The translations under genes and the position numbers were made by a program. A model generated the notes under the pieces. That model saw only the letters and a list, made by a program, of their open reading frames with translations. It did not search any database and had not been told where the DNA came from. Below, piece by piece: positions 57,201 to 64,000 of a DNA stretch of 64,000 nt. Each line of letters starts with the position of its first letter. Position 1 is the stretch's first letter. Origin of the DNA: Symbiodinium kawagutii (taxonomy: Eukaryota; Sar; Dinophyceae; Suessiales; Symbiodiniaceae). Location: the NCBI GenBank assembly GCA_009767595.1, contig VSDK01011369.1, forward strand, positions 234,851-298,850, in the 5' to 3' direction.

Positions 57201-60200
57201 TGTGCTTGAGCCGTATCATTAATCAGATTAGCTGGTTGGTGGTTTCAACTCCTATGACAAACATGAGTCCGGCAACCATTTGTTAACAAGTAATAGGGAA
57301 AATAAAAATGTTTGAAACCGCCAAGCAGTTGATAATGATATCATGATTATCAAATGATACTGTATGTTCATGACACTAGTATGGTTGAACCAAATCACCA
57401 TAATGTTTGGAAAAATAGAATGTGCCATGAGTGATTGTCATGCTATTGCCAAGACGAACGCCAGGACTGAGCTGCCCCGACCGTCAGCTTTGTATTCGAA
57501 ATCGCCCAAGCCTCTACTGACCTGGTTGATCCCAATGGCCACTGAGGTAACGTCAGGCCATGCCCAGCTACGTTTCATGTGAGGGTGCGTCATTCATATA
57601 GGACCAGCCTAGAGTAGATAGAATATCAAACTGGACCATCCCCAATAGGTAAAGGATGTCAAACTGGTCTGCTCATATGGTACATCAAATTGCAAAGGCA
57701 CATCAAGGGTAATTGCACAACAAGTAAAGGTACATCAAATGGTAGAAAGGTAGGGGTATTGTGTCTACGCATGCTCACTTGTTGCTGGACAAAATTGATG
57801 TACTATGCCGTGGAGGTATGATCATCATAAGAGGACTGGTCACTATGACGGTCAGCGTGGTAATAATAATCAAGTTCAACGGTGATTATTGTGACAGTCA
57901 TGATGATGAGCATGTCGACGTCGATGTTTGTGCTCATTATATCGCTCTTTTTCGTTGATGATGTCATTGCTGTCGATGGGATTGTTACTAATGATGATGA
58001 GAAGGCTGACGCGACAACAAAAGCTGGTAGATCGTGGCAATGCAATTTTGATGTATGTTAGATGTTAGATAATCTTAGATATGTGAATTCTAGGTTTTTT
58101 GAGTTCTCAGCAGCAATCAAACATTGGAATGGAAAATGGTCATTGCAAATAGATAAACAATCTTGGCATGTTGGATGATCATTAGCGGTGGGTAAACATT
58201 TTGTGCATAAATCTAAAAACATGTACATGCAATACCGTAACCATACATAGACAGTGACAAGGACTCTAACAATCACTACAACCAATACAATAATCGTGAC
58301 GACTCCAATCGTCATCACGATTAATTATACCGTTGTATATCTGTATAATATGTGTGTGTATGACCATGAAACCACCTGAAATCCATGAAAACTACTGGCA
58401 CTATAGATTACAATCAGCACCATTCTTATGAATCAATTATGTAGCAGCATCATGGTGTTACAGTCACCATCATCGTGAAGGCAGTCATGCTCGCCTACCA
58501 TCGTCATCATCAAAACCATCATCACTATCACCATCATAATCATCATCATCATCGTCGTCGTCGTCATCATCATCAGGTTGCTGATGATCCCTTCGGATAC
58601 AACAGTCATTGAGTTCAGGTATGAACACCATGAACGTTGCCGGATTGATCGTCATTATAGCACTGTTGTTGCCAACTATTTTTGCTTCATCCGGTTGCAT
58701 CACCGGATCATCCGAGAATCTCAGCCCCACCACAAGTGCTGATGGTATTGACATGTATTGACCACCATTAATCACCATACCTCAAGAAGTAACCACCATA
58801 TTAACAGCTGTTCAACCACCATCAATCACCACCAGCCATCCCTGCCACCTCTGTGTGCCCCATCTGTGGCCCGCACCGCAAGGCTGCCATCCAGCCGAGG
58901 CGGGTCCTGCCGCTGGAGTTTTCAAGCCTGAGACCTCCGAAGACCTCCGATTTCTCAAGTATCAACTAACTGGACCTAGCTGGTAACAGGACCTAGCTAG
59001 TATCAACCTGAGTAGAAGAAAACCAGTTAAACTATCAAGTATCAAAGATATCAAAGTATCAACTTGATAGGACCTAACTGGTTTTCAAAGTATCACTCAT
59101 GTAAGAATTTCCTAAGATCTACGACTTCTAAGACCTCCAAAGATAGGACCCAACCTGGTTTTAAGTACCAAACCAATTTTCAAGTATCAACATGATCTTT
59201 TTCAAAACCAATACAGGATATGTTCAAGATATTGTTTTGAAAACAATGTTGATACTTGAAACTGGCTAGAAATACTTGAAAATGGTTCAAGACTACCAAA
59301 CCATTTCCAAGCCAAACCAAGAGCTTAAAAATACCAACCAGCAGTTGTTGAACCATTACCAGCAATGATTATCCACTAATAAGCACTACAATTCCCTCAA
59401 CATGTCATTAACCACAAGTGTATCTCTTCTTAACCACTACTTAACCACTACTGGTTAACTATTAATCAGTTAGCCACTAATGAGTAGTTAGCCACTACCA
59501 TAGCCATGTCATTTAACCACTACTGTTGGTCACTGCCAACCAGCCACTCGCTATTAACCACCCATGAATCACGGGGCCCCATTCCGAGGCCGACGGCCAC
59601 GGCCACCCCGTGGCAGAGCTGCTCTCCTCGAAGGACACGGTGCCGCCCGCGGACTCGATGCGGCCCTTCTCGGTGGGGTGATCGGGCCTGGTGCCAGGCC
59701 CCTCGAGGCGCTGGGGCACCGGCCCGGCGCTGGGGCGTTTGGGCACTGAAGAAATGGCCCATCCGTTGAGTGGCTATATATGGCTAGAACTATGTATGGG
59801 ATATTCTGGATTTCGTGGTTATATTAGCCACTATTGGTTTTTGATGGTTTTTGACCATAGTGAATGGTTTTATATGGGATTCATGGTCAACAGTGGCCCA
59901 GACATGGTTAGAATGTTTTGAAGTTAGGTTTTTTGTATGGCTTCTAAGTGGTTGTATATTATGTTTTCATGGTTTTTATTGATGGTTGGTAATAGTCTTA
60001 GTCATGGTGTTGGTCAGTAATGGTGGTTATACATGGTTATACGTAATAACCATTACTACATGCTGGTGTTGTTACCCATGTTATTGATAATGGCAGCGAA
60101 GCAGGCACCGGTAGAAATCCAAAGAATGCAGTTTTGTATCCCTTCCAGAAAACACCAAAAAAAGGTCGATGTGTGGCCGCGATAAACCAACAAACAAGGT

Positions 60201-61684
60201 CGGGTCAATCATATTCAAAACAAGTGTGTATAAATGTGTATAATCACATGGTCAATCAAGCATATTCAAAACGGGCAACATATGGGTGTTTCTCAAAATA
60301 GGGGTACCCCCAAATCATCCATTATCAACTATTTATAGCAATAAACCAGCCATGTTTGGAGGTCCCTATTTTGAGAAACCACCATATGTATGTATAAATG
60401 TGTTTGTCCAAAAATGGTGTACCCAGAATGGGTGGTTTCCTGATTGATACTGCTTCTTAATGGTCAAGATGCATGGCTTGCAGGTACCACTGGCAGGTAC
60501 CACCTACAGACAAAGCCCCGTGCTTCGGGGGATCATCACTGGGGTGGCTGTTTGCCTTCCGGATGCCTTCAACTGGTTCGAACCACGCAGTTGTTGATGG
60601 AAAAGTATGGAAAAACATGGAACATCATACATCATGGAACACCATCCATGATGAATTTACAATTACTGCAGCCAGCCAGTCTCGTTTTGCTGGCTCAATC
60701 TGATCATACTTGAGTCTGACTGAAGTGACGCAATTTTGGTGATTCTTCTTGACCAACCACCATTTCAACGGCACTGTTTTGACATTATCACAACTCAGCC
60801 AGGTAGTGAGCAATGGAAGCCCATAATACAATCAACTAAGAATTTGTGCTGAAGCCCAAAAGTAGAAGCCCAAAACTTCTGTCCCATATATTTATAAATA
60901 GAGGCCCATATTAAGAGTACTGCCGAAGCTGGCCCTCTTGTCAGCATGGCAACCAGTGGCTCACCGCTTCGCCAAATTCACTTCGCTGAGCATAGGGAGT
61001 TTTCGGGGTACAATCTGTTAGTATCGAATAGGGTAGTAAAGGGTTCGTAGTACAGAGTAGTAGTATAGGCACAATCCGTAAATCCGAGCTCTGTCATTTT
61101 TTAAAGAGCAAATTCCTACAACTCGAGTCTTGTCAGAAGTAATTTAAGATTAGGGAAACCCTGATATTTGAAATCATGCAAAAGAAACATACGCATTTCG
61201 CCATGAGTTCAATGCCCGGATCGAGAGAGAGAGAGAGAGAGAGTGTGAGATAAGCAGAAATTGAGCCCGTATTGGAACTGATGCCCAGAAAAAAAATGGA
61301 TCACAAGGTGATGGTATCAGTTTCAAGGGAGGCTCCCCTACACAGCTGCCATGGTTGGGTGCTGGTGGTCCGGGCGCTGACGACCAAGCTGCTTGTGGTC
61401 CACCGTCTCAACAACGACCAGGGGCCTCAACTGGACCCCAACTTTCTGAGCAAGGGCTGCTTTGCAATGACGGTTAAGCTGGCTATGTCATCATGAGGGT
61501 TCTCAAGCCGCATAGGGAACCCCACAATTGTCAGTGATGAATGATGATTGTGATCAGTGATGAGTGATGCTTGCGATCAGTGATGACTATAACCCATGGT
61601 TAAAACCATCAACGATATTCAACGATGATGGTTAATGACGTGATGGATTGATGGATTGATTGATGGCCGGATTGACGGACGGAT

Positions 61685-61751
<67 letters not shown>

Positions 61752-63359
61752 CGAGTGAAGAGTGACGGTGACGAGTGAAGAGTGATGGCCTGATGCGGAG
61801 GAGGACAAGGAGCAGGAGAGGAGGAGCGGGAGGAGGAGCGGGGGACAGCGCAGAAAACAATATAAGACACCATGATGTGGGAACCACGCCTCCGATTGAC
61901 AATCAGCATGGGATATATCAACATTGCAATTCTAATAATTAGTAGATATGAATAAGTGTTACAGTAAGCAACACTTCAGGATATCAGCTACAGTCAACTG
62001 CAAAGCTTTACTGCTAGGCAAACTGTACCGGCCATTGATCTTCCTTGACACTACCATGGCTTGGGAGATGTTGGGAGTACGCGGGCCCGCTACCCCCAGA
62101 TGTCAGCGACGCGAACCGAAGCCAGAAACAAGGTCCCTTTTTCGTTGCGAAGTCTGCAGCGGGTGTACCGCGCCGAGCGCACTGCGCAGCGCTGCTGCAG
62201 GCACCTGCAGTGATGGCAAGGCGTCCCAAGTGATCCGGTTTTTTTCGGAGGTTTTTCACCTCCAAGAAGGGTCCAACTTGGAAGTACCACAAGTTGTGAC
62301 CATTTCGGGGACTGGTCCTAGTGATGCACCACCGCTACGGCAGTGAAACTGCGATTCTGTTGAGTTCATAGCTTGAAACAAGTTCAATGGGCAGTACCTT
62401 TTGACAGAAAATGAGTCCTTGATCATGGACTCCTCATGGACTCCCAGTGTCCTGAAGCAATCAGAAGCAAAATGGTTGACAATTTCACAGTCAAATTTGG
62501 GGTTCATCCTATCGGCAATGAACGGCATTGACAACAAAGCAATCATACCAAGACATATCCCATCATGCATCATGATCAAACTACCTCCAATCTGCTGGTT
62601 CTGCAGTGATCGTGACTGCGCTTGACCCACTGGCTGCAGCTTTTCCGTTCCGGCAGCTGCCTGCCTTAATTCAAGTGGGACTCCGGCTTGATCTCCTAGA
62701 GAAATATGCTGCACTGCGCTGCAACAATGAATGCTTTGCAGGACCCAAATCTGAGAAAATGACTTGGAAATGATGGATCAACACAGTGGGCAGTGGGTGG
62801 AGTCTTCTACATCACACTTGGTGCCGTTTGAACCGCTGAATTCTTCACTGAAACTGCCCTCACAGGGTCCAACCGAATCGGACATCACATGTGGCATGGG
62901 AATCCAAATAAACATGGGCTCACAGTACCAAAGGGGTACTGACCCACATGCTACAGTGCCCGTGATCCGTGTGACCCTTGTTCTGGACCATATATTACAT
63001 GAGACATCTAGTTCTACGCATGATACGTTACATGGCAAAAAAAACAATATGTCATTGTTGCTCTTCACATGGCATGATACAACTACATGATTCCTGCTTT
63101 GCAAAACGCATCATCCGTACAGCAAAACATATCCACCCGCAATGGTGCCGCCATCAGCCCTCATGGCAGTGCTCCAGCGCTCCCAACCACACGCCTGCCC
63201 CCGACCCCGGCGGCCGCTCCATGACGCCGTACTTGTTCAGCTTCCGCGGCACGAAGGGCGCCTCCTCTCTGGACGGACCGATCTCATCGCAGGGATGCAG
63301 AAAGAAGCGCGCTTGGGCGTGGCTGGAGAACTGCGACTCGTTGCAGGAGTAGTTCTCAC
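51121..63359 (-). CDS. gene model: PP2C-family (PPM) protein phosphatase
   Basis: Minus-strand exons at 63159, 62631, 62094, 59573, 58877, 57468, (56290), 55384, 54744, (54353), 53311, 52288 and 51121. Motifs appear in the family order: DH-x-x-E-x-x-RI-x-x-AGG, R-L-D-G-S-L-A, S-R-G-L-G-D-F-E-Y-K, P-D-I-x-E, V-M-x-x-E-E-V-V, DL-x-x-IA...CL, S-R-D-N-M-T. Not found: DGHGG, GDS and ACDG-x-WD, so either exons were missed or the enzyme is degenerate. PP2C enzymes remove phosphate from Ser/Thr using Mn/Mg. Donors GT and GC (perhaps GA). The 5' part (above 60 kb) may be a separate gene. Confidence 0.6.
52288..52370 (-). CDS. PP2C phosphatase exon
   Basis: Acceptor GATCCTTAG|G, AQFICDALANETDLGDIAAE then ILRQCLQ plus two bases, GC donor GCCCCG. 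In PP2C the segment ...L....DL..IA..L...CL precedes SRDNMT. The junction through AG|G gives LQR-NSRDNMT in phase. Confidence 0.7.
53161..53272. repeat. 13-bp array (GCCAAGCATCACT)
   Basis: About five units of GCCAAGCATCACT with ATCAACC interruptions. Confidence 0.85.
53311..53358 (-). CDS. PP2C phosphatase exon (V-M-x-x-E-E-V-V)
   Basis: Acceptor CACCTACCTCAG|G, VMTAEEVVSRLSAAGS, GC donor GCAGCG, phase 0 to 0. Matches the DG(I/L)WDVMs.qEVV helix of PP2C. The preceding strand with ACDG-x-WD was not found; it should lie between here and 54744, and the N gap at 53885 is one place it could hide. Confidence 0.58.
53515..53569. repeat. family A half element
   Basis: AACAAACCAACCATTTTTAG then GGGTACCCCTATTTTGAGAA. 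Confidence 0.6.
53830..54080. repeat. (CCA)n, assembly gap (N 53885-53990) and 10-bp GGTTGGTGAC array
   Basis: About 17 CCA triplets, 106 N, then eight or more GGTTGGTGAC/GGTTGGTGAT units. C-rich on one side of the gap and G-rich on the other. The poly-Thr and poly-Trp frames are artefacts. Confidence 0.95.
54353..54384 (-). CDS. possible small PP2C exon
   Basis: Acceptor ATGGTTGCAG|G, ADKNREQFQR, donor GTGTGG. Could be the D-x-x-E/Q-F turn before the missing ACDG strand. Weak. Confidence 0.2.
54744..54784 (-). CDS. PP2C phosphatase exon (P-D-I-x-E)
   Basis: Acceptor TCCGACGCAG|G, VSCIPDIYEVSAV, followed by a possible GT donor GTGCGG; phase 0 at the start. PP2C enzymes have V-x-x-x-P-(D/E)-(I/V) at this place, shortly after the GDF.YK motif. 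Confidence 0.5.
55384..55446 (-). CDS. possible PP2C exon (insert)
   Basis: SPHDEFQNMWGSLFEKVLTP plus Q, donor GTTCCT, phase 0 to 0. It joins to VSCIPDIYE in phase as ...LTPQ-VSCIPDI, like the L.P..Q-V-x-x-x-P-D-I of the family. A 5' acceptor four bases earlier is better in sequence but out of phase. Confidence 0.42.
55500..55680. CDS. coding-like island, strand unclear
   Basis: Plus DEHSQLNRLKRAAFSIRFGR..., minus FPESVSKFYRNLVEPPKTDR.... In a PP2C intron. Unresolved. Confidence 0.2.
56290..56357 (-). CDS. short exon inside the phosphatase region
   Basis: Acceptor GCATCCCTCAG|G, VKSPSVNKRRQLKTLVARTK plus NL, strong donor GTAGGTGAGG, phase 0 to 0, 66 bases (about 56294-56359). Good splice signals. 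It is in phase between the 57468 and 55384 exons and may be a basic insert in the phosphatase, but no PP2C motif is visible. Confidence 0.45.
56620..56850. CDS. coding-like island, strand unclear, preceded by GGTACACCA words
   Basis: At 56622-56680, GGTACACCA/GGCACGCCA words repeat. Then plus FCEHHAQIDAFVVALLQYSE... and minus TSGFVDQRAGVAVIRCTAAR... are both open. Unresolved. Confidence 0.25.
57232..57329. repeat. family C element, copy 5
   Basis: CTGGTTGGTGGTTTCAACTC, CTATGACAAACATGAG and CAACCATTTGTTAACAAGTA; right end AAATGTTTGAAACCGCCAAG plus CAG. Confidence 0.8.
57468..57521 (-). CDS. PP2C phosphatase exon (S-R-G-L-G-D-F)
   Basis: Acceptor GGGATCAACCAG|G, VSRGLGDFEYKADGRGSS, donor GTCCTG, phase 0 to 0. 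L-A-V/L-S-R-x-L/I-G-D-x-x-Y/F-K is a hallmark of PP2C enzymes. It joins the preceding exon as SLA-VSRGLGDFEYK. Confidence 0.72.
57610..57740. repeat. GGTACATCAAA word repeats
   Basis: GGTACATCAAATTG, GGCACATCAAGG and GGTACATCAAATGG recur with AAAGG spacers. Confidence 0.5.
58500..58600. repeat. (CAT/CGT)n tract
   Basis: CATCATCAT/CGTCGTCGT triplets. A minus frame gives an Asp-rich tail ending in a stop (PELNDCCIRRDHQQP then poly-Asp); probably repeat-driven. Confidence 0.75.
58877..58912 (-). CDS. PP2C phosphatase exon (R-L-D-G-S-L-A)
   Basis: Acceptor AAAACTCCAG, RQDPPRLDGSLA, donor GCG|GTGCGG, phase 0 to 0; a second acceptor (CGGCAG|G) would remove RQ. R-x-x-G-x-L-A directly before the S-R-x-L-G-D motif is the PP2C order. 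The tiny exon is recognised only because the join is exact. Confidence 0.6.
58960..59340. repeat. CAAGTATCAA word repeats
   Basis: Interspersed CAAGTATCAAC, GGACCTAGCTGG and CCAATTTTCAAGTA words; no coding signal. Confidence 0.55.
59573..59729 (-). CDS. PP2C phosphatase exon (A-G-G)
   Basis: GC about 75%. Acceptor ACGCCCCAG (or a later one at 59687), AGPVPQRLEGPGTRPDHPTE, KGRIESAGGTVSFEESSSAT and GWPWPSASEWGP, donor GTGATT, phase 0. PP2C enzymes have T-x-D-H-x-P...E-x-x-R-I-x-x-A-G-G-x-V here; D-H-P-T-E-K-G-R-I-E-S-A-G-G-T-V fits closely. A GA donor at 59626 would give a shorter exon. Confidence 0.7.
60279..60388. repeat. family A element, copy 11 (clearest)
   Basis: CATATGGGTGTTTCTCAAAA then TAGGGGTACCCCC on the left; GGAGGTCCCTATTTTGAGAA then ACCACCATATG on the right. 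About 31-base terminal inverted repeats with few mismatches; 110 bp in all. CATATG at both ends may be part of the element. Confidence 0.85.
60480..60600. CDS. coding-like patch, unresolved
   Basis: Moderate GC; minus SGRQTATPVMIPRSTGLC, plus frames also open. GGTACCACTGGCAGGTACCACC nearby is a small direct repeat. Nothing convincing. Confidence 0.15.
61330..61485. CDS. coding-like island, strand unclear
   Basis: GC-rich. Plus VLVVRALTTKLLVVHRLNND then QGPQLDPNFLSKGCF; minus NRHCKAALAQKVGVQLRPLV.... It lies between phosphatase exons. Unresolved. Confidence 0.3.
61687..61749. repeat. (GAT)n microsatellite
   Basis: About 20 GAT triplets, with GA-rich sequence to 61850; a short (GA)n lies at 61223-61242. 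The poly-His and poly-Ser frames are artefacts. Confidence 0.95.
62094..62194 (-). CDS. exon upstream of the PP2C motifs
   Basis: Acceptor TGCCTGCAG, QRCAVRSARYTRCRLRNEKG then TLFLASVRVADIW plus two bases, donor GTAGCG. The left-over bases fit the 59729 exon. The strand TLFLASV could be the L-x-V-A-N-V strand that precedes GDS in PP2C, but GDS itself is not there. Two other frames are open, so the call rests on phase. Confidence 0.42.
62631..62695 (-). CDS. exon, phase-linked to 63159
   Basis: Acceptor ATTTCTCTAG|G, two phase bases, DQAGVPLELRQAAAGTEKLQ plus P, donor GTGGGT. Gly is completed by the last base of the 63159 exon. The frame runs on (VGQAQSRSLQNQQIG). Confidence 0.5.
62780..62880 (-). 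CDS. coding-like patch
   Basis: Minus GPCEGSFSEEFSGSNGTKCD then VEDSTH; moderate GC, no clear borders. Could be an extra exon between 63159 and 62631. Confidence 0.25.
63159..63359 (-). CDS. large exon, possible 5' part of the phosphatase gene
   Basis: 201 bases: acceptor ACGGTTCCAG|G, two phase bases, ENYSCNESQFSSHAQARFFL, HPCDEIGPSREEAPFVPRKL, NKYGVMERPPGSGAGVWLGA, LEHCHE plus one base, GC donor GCTGAT. Clear coding character. No PP2C DGHGG motif. The frame extends 5' (GFTGATTVP) with no stop to about 63398. Family unknown; the link to the phosphatase rests on phase and position. Confidence 0.6.
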
Positions 63360-63469
63360 CTGGAACCGTCGTGGCACCGGTGAAACCACGGCTTGCGACG
63401 GTTCATCGGGCTGGGGAACGACAAATCCTGAGGCGTTTCGATGTTCACTACGGGAAGATTGATCTATGT

Positions 63470-63600
63470 GCTATGCGCGCGCAAATCTGTATGGGTATCT
63501 GTATATGTATGATCTTTAAATATATTATATATATAACAATCATGTATCTATCAATTTACACCTATCGAAATACACGCATATATATGTATACATGAGCAGC
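63470..63600. other. AT-rich tract
   Basis: TGTATATGTATGATC and (TA)-rich sequence between islands; no gene. Confidence 0.5.
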
Positions 63601-63888
63601 ATGTGCAGACCACCAATCAACGTGGTACCGACATAAAACATCTGCAAAAATTTGAGGAAATTGCTGGAATTGGGCCCAAGACAATAAACATGTGACCAAC
63701 ACCATCCCCAAATCTCTGGCTGCCCAAAGGCTTGCTGGCCTGGGATATGTCAAAACTATTAAGATTATGTATATTTATGTATGCCGTATGCATTATTCAC
63801 TTCACCAAATTTTGATGATGTAATCTACGAACATCATTGTTGCTGATTATGGTAATTTTAAGCCCTTGACTGCTGACGTTCTGAACAC

Positions 63889-64000
63889 CTTGCCAGCCTT
63901 CACAGCGCTTTGCCGTCGAGTGACCGATCTTGTGGGTGTGCATGCCAGTTTTAAGCTTCCTGCGGGTGGCGAGCGCAAAGTCCATGCCAGGCAGATGCCA
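63889..64000 (-). CDS. partial exon at the window edge
   Basis: GC-rich and open to the edge on the minus strand. One frame reads SPPAGSLKLACTPTRSVTRR then QSAVKAGK, ending at AAG|GTGTTC in phase 0; a second reads MDFALATRRKLKTGMHTHKI.... Basic in both. Frame not settled; the exon continues outside the window or starts at CACCCGCAG|G. Confidence 0.4.

Noticed and set aside
62256..62714. 152-residue minus-strand open frame as a single gene
   Set aside because: Only the part near 62631-62695 is GC-rich with splice borders; the rest (62256-62580) has intron-like composition.
1..64000. tRNA, rRNA, snRNA or spliced-leader genes
   Set aside because: I looked for conserved tRNA boxes, rRNA blocks and the dinoflagellate spliced-leader core by eye and saw none; a covariance-model scan would be needed to exclude small RNAs.

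Overview
The window looks like nuclear DNA of a large-genome protist, most likely a dinoflagellate (inference). There is no bacterial-style gene layout. Coding sequence comes as short GC-rich islands, mostly 36-200 bases, set in AT-rich, repeat-packed sequence, with about 0.3-3 kb between islands. Island edges fit an intron acceptor AG usually followed by G, and donors that are a mixture of GT, GC and GA. GC and GA donors together with AG|G acceptors are known from dinoflagellate genomes. Almost every island reads best on the minus strand, which fits the unidirectional gene blocks of that group. No tRNA, rRNA, CRISPR array or spliced-leader sequence was seen. Open frames made of simple repeats are not genes.

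Layout, in the direction of transcription (right to left). (1) About 63.4-51.1 kb: a PP2C-family (PPM) serine/threonine phosphatase. Its motifs are spread over at least eight exons, with phase-compatible unknown exons upstream. (2) About 50.9-49.6 kb: two coding-like islands whose strand is unclear. (3) 48.87-45.3 kb: seven exons whose reading phases all agree, starting with a methionine codon. They give at least 164 residues of a protein I do not recognise. (4) 45-31.5 kb: a run of orphan exons, either the 3' part of gene 3 or further genes. (5) 31.2-21.16 kb: a TauD/TfdA-like Fe(II)/2-oxoglutarate dioxygenase whose whole domain can be followed through phase-consistent exons. (6) 19.9-1.5 kb: a coiled-coil protein leading into a SEP domain at 5.45-4.60 kb, resembling UBXN11-type p97 adaptors. 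The far right edge holds one more partial exon.

The introns and spacers carry at least three families of short inverted-repeat elements (called A, B and C here; about 100-125 bp, MITE-like) in many copies. They also carry (GAT)n, (CAT)n, (TTG)n, (CCAACCAA)n and (ATATAC)n tracts, several minisatellites, three runs of N and a few hairpins. The genes show no functional link: a phosphatase, an oxygenase, a p97-adaptor-like protein and an unknown. Exon borders come from splice signals and codon phase alone, so each may be off by some bases. I did not find a convincing new biological system; the most useful results are the gene reconstructions, the orphan gene and the repeat families.
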